In this document: positions 17,316 to 26,316 of the stretch, piece by piece
How positions within the stretch are numbered: position 1 is the first letter of the stretch
Layout: each line of letters begins with the position of its first letter
Assembly (NCBI RefSeq): GCF_016704835.1
Contig: NZ_JADIZJ010000006.1
Coordinates: forward strand, 124,001-188,000
Direction of reading: 5' to 3'
Origin: Sphingopyxis sp.
GTDB lineage: Bacteria; Pseudomonadota; Alphaproteobacteria; Sphingomonadales; Sphingomonadaceae
Length of the DNA stretch: 64,000 nt
The notes under the pieces: generated by a model
Database searches by the model: none
Seen by the model: the letters and a program-made list of their open reading frames with translations, nothing else
Told to the model about the DNA's origin: nothing
Position numbers and translations under genes: made by a program

Positions 17316-18593
17316 ATGAAACGTCGCGCCACTGCTCTCGCCCTGCTGACCACCCTCGCGGCCGCACCGGCCGTCGCCCAGACGGCCTGCCAGCCCGGCA
17401 CCTATGCAGCAGCCAACGGCGATTTCGTTGTACTCGTTGCTCTGCCGACGATCCCTGCTCCGGGGCTTCGCTACCTGTTCCGCGATGGTCGCCGCGGCGC
17501 GACTTCGGACGCTGCCGTGCCACTCACTTGCAGCGGCGATGGCGTGACGGTCGGCGCTGCGACTTGGAACCGGATCGCCTTTCGCGAGACGCCGACGACC
17601 TTTGACAGCGTGGCAACAAAGATGTCGGGCGTGTTGATCGAGCCGCCGGCGGTCGACCCGAAGCGACCGCTGGTGGTCATGGTTCACGGGTCCGAACGCA
17701 CGTCGCCCGTCGGCGGCGTCTATGGCTATGCGTTGGCGGCACAGGGCATTTCGGTGTTCGTCTATGACAAGCGCGGGACGGGCGGCTCTGAGGGCGAATA
17801 TACGCAGAATTTCGACCTGCTCGCCGCCGATGCGGCCCACGCGTTGGACCAGATTCGCGCCGTGGCATCAGGCCGCTTCGGACGCGCCGGGTTTTTTGGC
17901 GGTAGTCAGGGCGGTTGGGTCGCGCCGCGCGCTGCGACGTTGACGAAGGCCGATTTTGTCGCGGTCGGATTCGGGCTTGTCGCTTCGCCGATCGAGGAGG
18001 ATCGCGAACAGCTGGTTTCGGAGGTGCGGGCAGCGGGGCTGGGCGAGGATGAAGTGCAGCTCGTAAACCGACTGTCATCGGCGACAAGCAAGCTGCTGCT
18101 TTCAAATTTTGCTGCGGGTTACGACGAACTGGATGCGGTGCGGCGCGACATGGCCAGCAAGCCTTGGGCGGCGACGATCGCGGGGGAGCATAGCGGCGCC
18201 ATGATGCGCATGTCGAATGACGAACTGCGCCGCGTTGGCCGCGCGCGCTTCGACAATCTGGAACTGATATGGGATTATGACGCGCTTGCGGCGCTGAAAA
18301 AACTTGAAGCGCCATTGCTGTGGGTGCTCGCGGGCGAGGATCGCGAGGCGCCGATCGAAACGACGCGCAGCGCGCTGCTCGGTCTCGCCAAGGACGGCAA
18401 GCCGGTCGACGTCTATCTCTTTCCCGACACCGACCATGGCATGTTCGAATATCGAACCAACGCCGACGGGTCGCGCAGTGGAACGCGCGTTACCGACGGC
18501 TACCTGAAATTGCTCGGCGACTGGATCAAAGGCGCGGCGCGCGGTCCTTACGGCCGCGCCGATCACCTGACTAAAAGCGTCAGCCCGCGCTGA
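17316..18593 (+). CDS. exported alpha/beta hydrolase
   Basis: A 425-residue hydrolase with a Sec signal peptide (residues 1-21, ending AVAQ). The fold is read from VMVHGSERTSP near residue 125 (oxyanion region), YDKRGTGGSEG near 153, the nucleophile elbow FFGGSQGGW near 197 and a late acid/His pair in FPDTDHGMFEY near 372. The N-terminal 100 residues have two cysteines and a separate beta-rich look. It is related to the S9-like hydrolases annotated as 'alpha/beta hydrolase'. Its end overlaps murA by 14 bases in convergent orientation. Substrate unknown. Confidence 0.82.
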   Translation: MKRRATALALLTTLAAAPAVAQTACQPGTYAAANGDFVVLVALPTIPAPGLRYLFRDGRRGATSDAAVPLTCSGDGVTVGAATWNRIAFRETPTTFDSVATKMSGVLIEPPAVDPKRPLVVMVHGSERTSPVGGVYGYALAAQGISVFVYDKRGTGGSEGEYTQNFDLLAADAAHALDQIRAVASGRFGRAGFFGGSQGGWVAPRAATLTKADFVAVGFGLVASPIEEDREQLVSEVRAAGLGEDEVQLVNRLSSATSKLLLSNFAAGYDELDAVRRDMASKPWAATIAGEHSGAMMRMSNDELRRVGRARFDNLELIWDYDALAALKKLEAPLLWVLAGEDREAPIETTRSALLGLAKDGKPVDVYLFPDTDHGMFEYRTNADGSRSGTRVTDGYLKLLGDWIKGAARGPYGRADHLTKSVSPR

Positions 18594-19863
18594 TCCGTTC
18601 GATGTCGGCGCCGACCGCCTGGAGTTTTTCTTCCAGTCGTTCGTAGCCGCGATCGAGGTGATAAACGCGGTTGACCTCGGTCGTCCCCTGCGCCGCCAGA
18701 CCCGCGATGATCAGGCTCATCGAAGCGCGCAGGTCGGTCGCCATCACGGGTGCGCCAACAAGGCGATCAACCCCGCGCACCACCGCACTGCGGCCGCGGA
18801 CATCGATGTCGCAGCCCATGCGTGCGAGTTCGGGGACGTGCATGTAGCGGTTCTCGAAAATCGTTTCGGTGAATAGCGACGCGCCGCTGCCGAGCGTCGC
18901 CATTGCCATGAACTGCGCCTGCATGTCGGTAGCGAAGCCCGGATAGGGCGCTGTGGACAGCGTAACCGGTTGGGCGCGCCCCGACATCGCGACTCGAATG
19001 CCGGTCTTGGTTTCTTCGACCGTCGCGCCGGCCTGACGCAGCGCCGATAGCGTCGCTTCCATCTCGTCGGCCTTGGCGCCGACCAACTCGACGTCGCCCT
19101 CGGTGATGACCGCGGCGCAGGCGTAGCTGCCCGCCTCGATACGGTCTGCCATGACGCGGTAGGTCGCGCCGTGCAGGCGATCGACCCCTTCGATGGTCAG
19201 AGTTTCGGTGCCGATGCCCTCGACATGCGCGCCCATCGCGACCAGGCAGTTGCACAGGTCGACGATCTCGGGCTCGCGCGCGGCGTTTTCGAGCACGCAG
19301 GTGCCTTTGGCGAGCGAGGCCGCCATCAGCGCATTTTCGGTTGCGCCGACCGAAACCACGGGGAAGGTAAACTTGCCGCCCGCCAGGCGTCCGCCCGGCG
19401 CGACCGCCTTCACATAGCCCGAGGTTAGCTCGATCTGGGCGCCAAAGGCTTCGAGCGCTTTCAGATGCAGGTCGATCGGGCGGTTGCCGATCGCGCAGCC
19501 GCCGGGCAGCGACACGGTCGCTTCGCCGGCGCGCGCGAGCAGCGGGCCGAGAACAAGGATCGAGGCGCGCATCTTGCGCACGATGTCATAGGGCGCGACG
19601 GTCGAGGTCAGCGTCGTCGTGCGCGCGGTCATCACGCGGCCGAAATCCTCGGGCCGCGATCCCTCGATCGTCGTCGAGCAACCGAGCTGATTGAGCAGAT
19701 GCCCAAAGCCATCGACGTCGGCGAGCCGCGGCAGGTTACGCAGCGTCAGTGGCTCGTCGGTGAGCAGCGCGCAAGGCAGCAACGTCAGCGCCGCATTCTT
19801 GGCGCCGGAGATGGGGATACGGCCCTTGAGTCGCTGGCCGCCGCGAATGACGATTTGATCCAT
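18580..19863 (-). CDS. murA: UDP-N-acetylglucosamine 1-carboxyvinyltransferase
   Basis: A 427-residue cytoplasmic enzyme that transfers enolpyruvate from PEP to UDP-GlcNAc, the first committed step of peptidoglycan synthesis. ISGAKNAAL near residue 18 supplies the conserved Lys-Asn pair; SLPGGCAIGNRPIDLH near residue 119 holds the reactive cysteine that fosfomycin alkylates. The length matches the family. It faces the hydrolase convergently. The start ATG at 19863 fits the family N-terminus MDQIVIRGG. Confidence 0.97.
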   Translation of the reverse strand: MDQIVIRGGQRLKGRIPISGAKNAALTLLPCALLTDEPLTLRNLPRLADVDGFGHLLNQLGCSTTIEGSRPEDFGRVMTARTTTLTSTVAPYDIVRKMRASILVLGPLLARAGEATVSLPGGCAIGNRPIDLHLKALEAFGAQIELTSGYVKAVAPGGRLAGGKFTFPVVSVGATENALMAASLAKGTCVLENAAREPEIVDLCNCLVAMGAHVEGIGTETLTIEGVDRLHGATYRVMADRIEAGSYACAAVITEGDVELVGAKADEMEATLSALRQAGATVEETKTGIRVAMSGRAQPVTLSTAPYPGFATDMQAQFMAMATLGSGASLFTETIFENRYMHVPELARMGCDIDVRGRSAVVRGVDRLVGAPVMATDLRASMSLIIAGLAAQGTTEVNRVYHLDRGYERLEEKLQAVGADIERISAG

Positions 19864-19909
19864 GGGCAGTCTTTAGCGGATGCAAGCCGCTACGCAAGCA
19901 GCGGCAAGG

Positions 19910-20377
19910 TCAGGCGGGCGGTGTATATCCCGCATCGTCGTCGAACTGCGCCTGCGTCTCGCGCGAACCCTTGCCCATGAAGACAAAGCCAACGAAGCCA
20001 AGGATTAGTCCCGCGAGGCCGAGCAGCGGAATGCGATCCCGGGTCATCAGCATGATTGCGATCCAGGCGACCGCAGCGATTATGCCGAAAAGGAAGATCT
20101 TTTGGTTGTTGTCGCCTGGGTAAGCAAAGATGGCGCGGCCATCGGCGGTTCGTACGGCATGAACGCCCCCGATATCCAGCGCGGTGAAGCAATAGAAGCG
20201 GCCGCTGGTTCCGGGTTGCATCGCAGCGGTGACCTTGCCCTTGGTGACCGCGTTTTTCAGACTGTGCGGCTTGCCGTCATCGCGCTGGAAGTCGATGCTG
20301 CTGAACACCGTCATGTTGCCAGCCTTGCGTTTGACGTCGGTGGCGGTGACGGTTCCGTCGATGATCGATGTGCCCAA
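19910..20377 (-). CDS. two-helix membrane protein, unknown function
   Basis: About 155 residues if read from a TTG at 20377 with AGGGGAG upstream; the frame is open to 20434 but that part is not protein-like. The N-terminal soluble half (IDGTVTATDVKRKAGNMTVF and following) looks beta-rich. Two adjacent hydrophobic segments follow at about residues 92-110 and 116-135, then a short acidic tail. It may be co-transcribed ahead of murA, which starts 47 bases on. I do not recognise a characterised family. Confidence 0.65.
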   Translation of the reverse strand: MGTSIIDGTVTATDVKRKAGNMTVFSSIDFQRDDGKPHSLKNAVTKGKVTAAMQPGTSGRFYCFTALDIGGVHAVRTADGRAIFAYPGDNNQKIFLFGIIAAVAWIAIMLMTRDRIPLLGLAGLILGFVGFVFMGKGSRETQAQFDDDAGYTPPA

Positions 20378-20598
20378 GACCCTCGCTCCCCTGCGGTTCG
20401 CGGATCGACAGAGCCTAATGCTCTGATCGGGCAATGGAAAGCGCGATTGCGGTAATCATGGTGGTAGAGCGACCCAGTTTCCGCTCCAATTTGAGTTAGC
20501 TATTGCGTCCAAAACATGAGAATATTAGGGGTGCTTTTGGCTTGCAAAGGGCGGCAATCTGCCAAGCGGTTTCTGTCAAGAAATAAGGGGGATTGGGC

Positions 20599-21570
20599 AT
20601 GAGGAACAGCGTCATCACCGTCGCTGCATCGGTATCGCTGATCGCCACTCAGCTGGCGGCTCCTGCTCTGGCCCAATCGACTTATCCCTATCCGCCGGCG
20701 CCGACGAAGTCGAGTGATGACGCGCGTTATGCGGGTACGATCCGCTGCGAATCTTTCGGCAATCGCCAGCAACGCTGCACCGTTCGCACCGGCAATCGCG
20801 TCGACCTGACCCGTGTGATCGGCGGTCGCTGCTCGAAAGGGCGCGACTGGGGATTCGATGCCAACGGCATATGGGTGTCGGGCGGGTGCCGTGCGGAGTT
20901 TGGTTATGGCTATGCCGGCGGCTATGATCCTGGCGGGGATTATACTGGAATGATCCGCTGCGAATCGCGCGGCAATCGGTATGAGCAGTGCGATGTCCCT
21001 ACGAACAACCGCGTCGATCTGGTGCGCAAGCTTGGCGGCAAGTGCAACGCCGGGCGGCAATGGGGCTATACCGGTGACTATATTTGGGTGGACAAGGGCT
21101 GCCGCGCCGAATTTGCTTATGGCTATAGGAATGTGCAGCCGCCGGAGAAGGACAAGGACAAGGACAAGGGGCCGAGCACCGGTCTGATCATCGGCGGCGT
21201 CGTGGTGGCCGGCGGACTGCTTGCGCTGCTGCTCAGCAAGAAGAAGAAATCATCGGCTGGTGACGAAACGTCGACCGAGACGCCCACGGCCTATCCCGCC
21301 GGTCCGCCGGCGCAGCTCAGCGCAAACCTGTCTGCCCTGCCGAGCGCGGCGCGGCCGTCGGTGCAGAACTGCATGACCGACGCGGCGCGCCAGATCGGCG
21401 TGACCGGGGGGACGAAGCTGTCCTATGACAAGCTGGTATCGCTCGAACAGGGCAATGGCGGCTGGCGGATCCGCGCCGCGATGACCGCCACCTATCCCGA
21501 CGGCGCGCGCTCGATCGAAATATATTGTCGCGCGACACCGCGCGAGATCATCCAACTCGATTTTTCGTAA
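20599..21570 (+). CDS. exported protein with two DUF3011-type repeats and a membrane anchor
   Basis: A 323-residue protein with a signal peptide (ending ALAQ near residue 27). Two tandem copies of a roughly 60-residue cysteine module follow: TIRCESFGNRQQRC at about residue 46 and MIRCESRGNRYEQC at about residue 115, each ending WV.GGCRAEF or WVDKGCRAEF. This matches DUF3011, whose function is unknown. Next come a DKDK repeat, a hydrophobic helix (GLIIGGVVVAGGLLALLL, about 194-211), a KKKK stop-transfer and a further conserved C-terminal domain. AAGGGGG precedes the ATG. An upstream TTG at 20593 is possible. Confidence 0.8.
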   Translation: MRNSVITVAASVSLIATQLAAPALAQSTYPYPPAPTKSSDDARYAGTIRCESFGNRQQRCTVRTGNRVDLTRVIGGRCSKGRDWGFDANGIWVSGGCRAEFGYGYAGGYDPGGDYTGMIRCESRGNRYEQCDVPTNNRVDLVRKLGGKCNAGRQWGYTGDYIWVDKGCRAEFAYGYRNVQPPEKDKDKDKGPSTGLIIGGVVVAGGLLALLLSKKKKSSAGDETSTETPTAYPAGPPAQLSANLSALPSAARPSVQNCMTDAARQIGVTGGTKLSYDKLVSLEQGNGGWRIRAAMTATYPDGARSIEIYCRATPREIIQLDFS

Positions 21571-21668
21571 CGACGATTTTTCTCCTTGTCCGCCATCCGC
21601 CTTCGCGCGGGCGACGGGAATATCCGCAGCCACTGGATTTTGCCCATGGCTCCGCTAACACAGCTGGG

Positions 21669-22862
21669 ATGAACAAAAGCGACGACGAAAACCTCCGCCC
21701 CGCCACCAAGCTGGTGCAGGGCGGGCGGCGGCCGGAGTGGACCGGCGATCCGCGGCTGGGCGGCGGCGTCGTCAATCCGCCGGTGTGGCGCGCTTCGACG
21801 ATTCTTTATGACAATGTCGCCGACCTCGAAGCGCGCGGTCACGCGACGCACGACAAGCTGTATTATGGTCGGCGCGGCACGCCGACGGTGTGGGCGCTCG
21901 CCGACGCGCTGACCGGCATGGAGCCAGGTGCTGCGGGCACGTTGCTTTATCCCTCTGGGGTCGCGGCCAATTCGGCAGGGCTGCTCGCGCTGCTCGCGCC
22001 GGGCGATCATCTGCTGATGGTCGACAGCGCCTATGAACCGACGCGCGCCTTTTGCGATGGGCTGCTCGCGCGCTATGGCGTTGTGACCACCTACTATGAT
22101 CCGCTGATCGGTGCCGGGATCGCCGACCTGATCACCCCGAAAACCAGATTGATCTTCCTCGAATCGCCGGGCAGCCTGACCTTTGAGGTGCAGGATATTC
22201 CCGCGATTACCCGGGTCGCGCGCGAGCGCGACGTGCTGACGATGCTCGACAATACCTGGGCGACGCCGCTGCTGTTCCCCGCGCTGGCGCACGGCATCGA
22301 TGTGACGATGATGAGCCTCACCAAATATGTCGGTGGGCACAGCGACGCCATGATGGGATCGCTTACCGCCACGAGAGCGGTGTGGCCGCGGTTGCGCAGC
22401 ACGGCATATCAGTTGGGGCAGGCGGTTTCGCCCGATGATTGCGCGTTGATGCTGCGTGGGCTTAGGACGCTCGACGTGCGGATGCAGCGGCACGGCGACA
22501 ATGGCCTGGCAGTCGCGAGCTGGTTGGCAGAGCGGCCCGAGGTCGGGCGTGTCCTCCATCCCGCACGCGAAGACGACCCGGGCCATGCGATCTGGTCGCG
22601 CGATTTTAGCGGCGCCAGCGGGCTGTTCGGCTTTACCCTAAAGGGCGCCGACATCGCCGCACGCACCCGCTTCATCGACGCGCTGTCGCTGTTCGGCATC
22701 GGGTTCAGCTGGGGCGGCTATGAAAGTCTGGTCGTACCCAGCAACCCCGTCCGCACTGCGACAGCCTGGACCGATTCCGACCCGCTGGTCCGCCTGTCGA
22801 CCGGGCTCGAGGATCCCGCTGACCTGATCGCCGACCTCAAGCGCGGGTTCGCGGCGAGATGA
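21669..22862 (+). CDS. metC: cystathionine beta-lyase
   Basis: A 397-residue PLP enzyme of the Cys/Met family, shorter than the relative at 919-2244. The N-terminal RPATKLVQGGRRPEW, the YYGRRGTPTVWAL region and the cofactor lysine in SLTKYVGGHSDAMMGS near residue 213 fit the alphaproteobacterial MetC group, which splits cystathionine to homocysteine, pyruvate and ammonia. The start at 21669 has a poor ribosome site, and the frame continues upstream to 21525 without family similarity. Its stop overlaps the mechanosensitive channel start as ATGA. Confidence 0.87.
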   Translation: MNKSDDENLRPATKLVQGGRRPEWTGDPRLGGGVVNPPVWRASTILYDNVADLEARGHATHDKLYYGRRGTPTVWALADALTGMEPGAAGTLLYPSGVAANSAGLLALLAPGDHLLMVDSAYEPTRAFCDGLLARYGVVTTYYDPLIGAGIADLITPKTRLIFLESPGSLTFEVQDIPAITRVARERDVLTMLDNTWATPLLFPALAHGIDVTMMSLTKYVGGHSDAMMGSLTATRAVWPRLRSTAYQLGQAVSPDDCALMLRGLRTLDVRMQRHGDNGLAVASWLAERPEVGRVLHPAREDDPGHAIWSRDFSGASGLFGFTLKGADIAARTRFIDALSLFGIGFSWGGYESLVVPSNPVRTATAWTDSDPLVRLSTGLEDPADLIADLKRGFAAR

Positions 22863-23785
22863 GCGCGACTGAAAATTTTCGCGACGGTGTCGGAAGCGCC
22901 GTCGAGGTGATGAAGGCGATCGGGATCGACGTTGGTTCTTATCGTCTGTCGCTCTACGGCCTGTTCTCGACGCTGGTCGTGGCGGTGCTGTTGTATCTGT
23001 CGGTGCGAATGCTGATGCGCGCGATCAAATGGCTGCTCCGCCGCAACACCCAGATCGACGCGACCCAGCGGCTGCTCACCGAAAAACTCATCGCGATCGC
23101 GTTGTTCGTTTTCGCGATGCTGTTTGGCATCGACCTGCTGGGTATCGATCTGACCGCACTCGCGGTATTTTCGGGCGCCGCGGGCCTCGCGATCGGTTTC
23201 GGGCTGCAAAAGACGGTCGGTAACCTGATTGCCGGCATCATCCTGCTGATGGACCGCTCGATCAAGCCGGGTGACGTGATCGTCGTCGGTGATGGCAGTA
23301 GTATGGGCAGTTCGGCATCGCTGAACGGCATCCCCAACGTCGGACGCGTCGCCAAGATCGGGGTGCGCGCGGTCAGCGTGGTGACGCGCGACGGCAAAAA
23401 GCATCTGATCCCGAACGAGTTGCTGATGACCCAGCCGGTGGAAAACTGGAGCTATTCCAGCCGCGAAGTGCGGGTGCGGATGCGTGTACCGGTCGCTTAT
23501 GAAAGCGATCTGCGCGCGGCGCAGGTGATCATGGTTGAGACCGCGAATGCCAACCCACGCATTCTGGCGCACCCCGAGCCGGTGGTGTGGATCACCGCGT
23601 TCGGCGACCGCGCCATCGAGCATGAGCTGCGCTACTGGATTTCTGACCCCGAGTCCGGGCTCGGCAATATCCAGGGTGAGGTATTCCTCGGCATCTGGGA
23701 CCGGTTCAAGGAGGTGGGGATCGTCATTCCCTATCCGCGGACCGATGTGCGGGTGATCGCAGACGAGGAGCCGGAGGCGGAATAG
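22859..23785 (+). CDS. MscS family small-conductance mechanosensitive channel
   Basis: A 308-residue channel protein with an N-terminal helix (about residues 27-50), another at about 78-98 and the pore-lining helix in FSGAAGLAIGFGLQKTVGNLIAG near residues 102-124. The beta domain follows (IKPGDVIVVGDGS, GVRAVSVVTRDGKKHLIPN) and then the alpha/beta C-terminal domain. It would release solutes on osmotic downshock. It is translationally coupled to metC by ATGA, a link without an obvious physiological meaning. Confidence 0.9.
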   Translation: MSATENFRDGVGSAVEVMKAIGIDVGSYRLSLYGLFSTLVVAVLLYLSVRMLMRAIKWLLRRNTQIDATQRLLTEKLIAIALFVFAMLFGIDLLGIDLTALAVFSGAAGLAIGFGLQKTVGNLIAGIILLMDRSIKPGDVIVVGDGSSMGSSASLNGIPNVGRVAKIGVRAVSVVTRDGKKHLIPNELLMTQPVENWSYSSREVRVRMRVPVAYESDLRAAQVIMVETANANPRILAHPEPVVWITAFGDRAIEHELRYWISDPESGLGNIQGEVFLGIWDRFKEVGIVIPYPRTDVRVIADEEPEAE

Positions 23786-23838
23786 CCTTACATTGTCGCA
23801 TCCGCCTTCGCCGGCATCACGATATTGGGGGGCTAAGT

Positions 23839-24444
23839 TTACGCCAGCAGCGCTTCTTCGACCTGAGAAAGTCGGTCCTTGCCAAAAAACATCGCCTCGC
23901 CGACGAAGAAGGTCGGGATGCCGAATACGCCGCGCGCGACTGCGGCTTCCGTGTTGGCAACGAGCTTCGCCTTGATCTTTGTGTCCTGCGTCCGCGCCAG
24001 TAGCGCGGGGCCGTCGAAGCCGTTCGCCGACAGAAAGGCGACGATAACTTCGGGATCGTCCATCTTCAGCCCGTCCTCCCACATCCCGCGGTTTACGGTG
24101 TCGATATAGTCGTCGAGCACGCCTTCATCATCGGCGACGATCGCGCCGCGCATGATCGTCAGCGTATTGACCGGGAAATGCGGATTGATCCGAAATTTGC
24201 TCAGGCCATGTTTTTCGATGAAACGCCGCATTTCCAAATTTTCATAAGCGAGCTTGGCTGGCGCATCGGCATATTGGATCATCGGCGCCTTGTTGCCCGT
24301 CGCCTTGAAAATGCCGCCGAGCAGGCAAGGCGTGATGACGAGGTCGGCGCCGGTGCGGTCGAGCAGCTCGGGCAGCGCCTTCATGCAAAGATAGGCATTG
24401 GGGCTACCGAAATCGAAGATCAGTTCGAGGCTTTTACTCACCAT
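23839..24444 (-). CDS. 2-hydroxychromene-2-carboxylate isomerase family (DsbA-fold)
   Basis: A 201-residue protein of the kappa-class GST / HCCA isomerase family. LIFDFGSPNAYL near residue 7 carries the active-site serine in place of the DsbA CxxC pair. LGGIFKATGNKAP near residue 43 and VFGIPTFFVGEAMFFGKDRL near residue 170 complete the fold. These enzymes use glutathione in aromatic degradation, but many sphingomonad paralogues have unknown substrates. The start ATG overlaps the end of the upstream SDR gene (ATGGTGA), so the two are one operon controlled from the HxlR intergenic region. Confidence 0.87.
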   Translation of the reverse strand: MVSKSLELIFDFGSPNAYLCMKALPELLDRTGADLVITPCLLGGIFKATGNKAPMIQYADAPAKLAYENLEMRRFIEKHGLSKFRINPHFPVNTLTIMRGAIVADDEGVLDDYIDTVNRGMWEDGLKMDDPEVIVAFLSANGFDGPALLARTQDTKIKAKLVANTEAAVARGVFGIPTFFVGEAMFFGKDRLSQVEEALLA

Positions 24445-25169
24445 TTTTCTCCCCAGGGACGGAGGTCGAGTTCGTGCGTCCACGCGCTTTTGGGTTGTTT
24501 ATGAAGCATCACATAATTGGCCGCGATCGCATCAGGGTTTAGGATCAGGTTCTGCGCTTTCGCATTGTCGAAATCGGGGTGGCGGCCCTTTATGAAATCG
24601 GTGTCGATCGCGCCGTCGATGATCGTGTGCGCGACATGGATGCCCTGCGGCCCCAGCTCGCGCGCCATCGACTGGGCGAGCATCCGCAAAGCGCCCTTCG
24701 CGCCCGAAAATGCGGAAAAACCCGATCCGCCGCGCAGGCTTGCGGTCGCGCCGGTGAAGATGATCGTCCCGCGGCCGCGCGGGGTCATGCGTTTCGCCGC
24801 TTCTCGCCCCATCAGGAAACCGCCGAGACATGCCATTTCCCAGACCTTGGTGTAAACGCGCACCGAGGTCTCGGTGATCGGGAAATTCACATTGGCTCCG
24901 ATGTTGAACACCGCAACCTCGACCGCCCCGACCTCGGCCTCGACCTGGTCGAAAAGCGCGATCATCGCCTCTTCCTCGCGTGCGTCAGCGGGGAAGGCGC
25001 GCGCCTGATACCCCTCGTCGCGAATCGACCGGGCGAGCGTTTCGAGCTGGTCGGCGTTCCGCGGCCGGCGGTTGACGCAGGCGCTAAGACCTTCGGCGGC
25101 AAATGCGCGTGCAATGGCGCCGCCGGTGGCGTCTCCTGCCCCGATGATGACGGCTGCGGGATTAGGCAT
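24438..25169 (-). CDS. SDR family oxidoreductase with altered active site
   Basis: A 243-residue short-chain dehydrogenase fold with the nucleotide loop VIIGAGDATGGAIARAF near residue 7. The expected YxxxK is read as FSGAK near residue 157, so the catalytic tyrosine is replaced by phenylalanine, and the serine region is FTGATASLRGG. The first gene of the pair with the HCCA isomerase, divergent from the HxlR regulator. It may be a non-classical SDR or a binding protein; a redox role with NAD(P) cannot be assumed. Confidence 0.85.
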   Translation of the reverse strand: MPNPAAVIIGAGDATGGAIARAFAAEGLSACVNRRPRNADQLETLARSIRDEGYQARAFPADAREEEAMIALFDQVEAEVGAVEVAVFNIGANVNFPITETSVRVYTKVWEMACLGGFLMGREAAKRMTPRGRGTIIFTGATASLRGGSGFSAFSGAKGALRMLAQSMARELGPQGIHVAHTIIDGAIDTDFIKGRHPDFDNAKAQNLILNPDAIAANYVMLHKQPKSAWTHELDLRPWGEKW

Positions 25170-25198
25170 GCGCGAATCTCCTCTTGTGCCGGATCATA

Positions 25199-25215
25199 AC
25201 TATGATAATCATAGT
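25199..25215. promoter_or_regulatory. candidate HxlR operator
   Basis: ACTATGATAATCATAGT is a perfect inverted repeat with eight-base arms and one central base, in the 66-base gap between the divergent SDR and HxlR genes. AT-rich palindromes of this kind are typical for winged-helix dimers. It overlaps the region where both promoters must lie. Confidence 0.65.
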
Positions 25216-25235
25216 GACAAGAGGAAAGGCGAAAC

Positions 25236-25727
25236 TTGCCCAGACGTACCGATCTCTCGGCCACCTTCTGCCCCGTTGGTCGCTCGGCCGAACTGCTCGG
25301 CGACCGGGCGGTGCTGCTGATCCTGCGCGAACTTTTCTTCGGCCGGCGCCGCTTCGAACTCATCGCGGCCAATACTGGGCTCGGACCGCAGATCGTTTCG
25401 GCGCGGCTGAAGATGCTGGTAGCCGAGGGGATTGCCGAGCGCCGCGCCTATAGCCAGCGGCCGGTGCGCCAAGACTATTGGCTGACCGACAAGGGCAAGG
25501 CGTTATTCGATATTCTGTATGCGATGCGCAACTGGGCCGAACGCTGGGCTTACGCGCCGCGGGAAATGGGCGAGGGGCCGGCGATCCGCTATGTGCATCG
25601 CGGCTGCGGCACCGATGTCGGGACGGCGACTATCTGTCCGGGCTGCGGCGCCGGGCTCGGTTATGGTGATCTGAAAGGCGAGCCGTCGTCGGCGCTCAAG
25701 GCGGAACAGATCGCGCGAACGGCCTAG
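25236..25727 (+). CDS. HxlR family transcriptional regulator
   Basis: A 163-residue winged-helix regulator starting at TTG with GAGGAAAGG upstream. The HxlR core is FCPVGRSAELLGDRAVLLILRE at residues 11-32 through FELIAANTGLGPQIVSARL and the wing RQDYWLTDKGKALF, all within about residues 10-90. The C-terminal 50 residues add HRGCGTDVGTATICPGCGAGL, a CxnCPxC arrangement that could bind zinc. It is divergent from the SDR / HCCA-isomerase operon, the likely target. Effector unknown. Confidence 0.9.
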   Translation: MPRRTDLSATFCPVGRSAELLGDRAVLLILRELFFGRRRFELIAANTGLGPQIVSARLKMLVAEGIAERRAYSQRPVRQDYWLTDKGKALFDILYAMRNWAERWAYAPREMGEGPAIRYVHRGCGTDVGTATICPGCGAGLGYGDLKGEPSSALKAEQIARTA

Positions 25728-25728
25728 C

Positions 25729-26121
25729 TCAGGCCTTTTCTAGCGTGCATTGCAGCGGGTGCTGGCTCTGCCGCGCCGCGTCCATCACCTGATTGACCTT
25801 GGTTTCGGCGACTTCGTAACTGAACACGCCGCACACGCCTACGCCCTGCTGGTGGACATGCAGCATCACCTGCGTCGCCTGTTCGATATCCATGTTGAAG
25901 AAACGCTGCAGCACCATCACGACGAATTCCATCGGGGTGTAATCGTCGTTGAGCAGCAGCACCTTGTACATCGACGGCTTTTTCGCCTTCGCGCGGGTGC
26001 GCGTGGCGATGCCGACGCCGGGGGTGCCGGGCGAGCCGTCGTCCTTGTCCGCCATCGCGCGGACGGTCTTTGACCCCGCCATGGCGCGGATCGGATGGAG
26101 GGTGGAAACTGGAAGCATCAT
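25729..26121 (-). CDS. clpS: ATP-dependent Clp protease adaptor ClpS
   Basis: A 130-residue adaptor that delivers N-degron substrates to ClpAP. The conserved core YKVLLLNDDYTPMEFV is at about residue 52, with HVHQQGVGVCGVFSYEVAETKV near residues 88-110 forming the binding pocket. The first 50 residues are a basic, flexible tail as usual in alphaproteobacteria. Three in-frame starts exist (26121, 26082, 26055) and none has a strong ribosome site, so the true N-terminus is uncertain. Confidence 0.93.
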   Translation of the reverse strand: MMLPVSTLHPIRAMAGSKTVRAMADKDDGSPGTPGVGIATRTRAKAKKPSMYKVLLLNDDYTPMEFVVMVLQRFFNMDIEQATQVMLHVHQQGVGVCGVFSYEVAETKVNQVMDAARQSQHPLQCTLEKA

Positions 26122-26188
26122 GGGCAGGAATATCGCAAGCCGCGGGCGAAGCGCAAGGGGCGTGCGCGCGGTTTTTAACCTCTTGTTC

Positions 26189-26254
26189 GCCAGCCGCGAT
26201 CGGCTGGCGGTGAAAACAAGAACCGCCCGCTTCCTGAGGAAGCGAGCGGTCTTG
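26189..26254 (-). terminator. tandem hairpins downstream of the phasin gene
   Basis: Two hairpins. 26201-26208 pairs perfectly with 26189-26196 (GCCAGCCG / CGGCTGGC, loop CGAT). 26217-26234 pairs with 26238-26254 (stem ending CGCTTCC / GGAAGCG, loop TGA). On the minus strand the longer stem is followed by TTCTTGTTTTC, fitting a rho-independent terminator about 60 bases past the phasin stop. Confidence 0.7.
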
Positions 26255-26316
26255 AAAGTGTCGGCGCAGGCGGGGAAGAGGGGGAAGTGCCCGCGCCAAC
26301 GGAAGATAAGGGTGTC

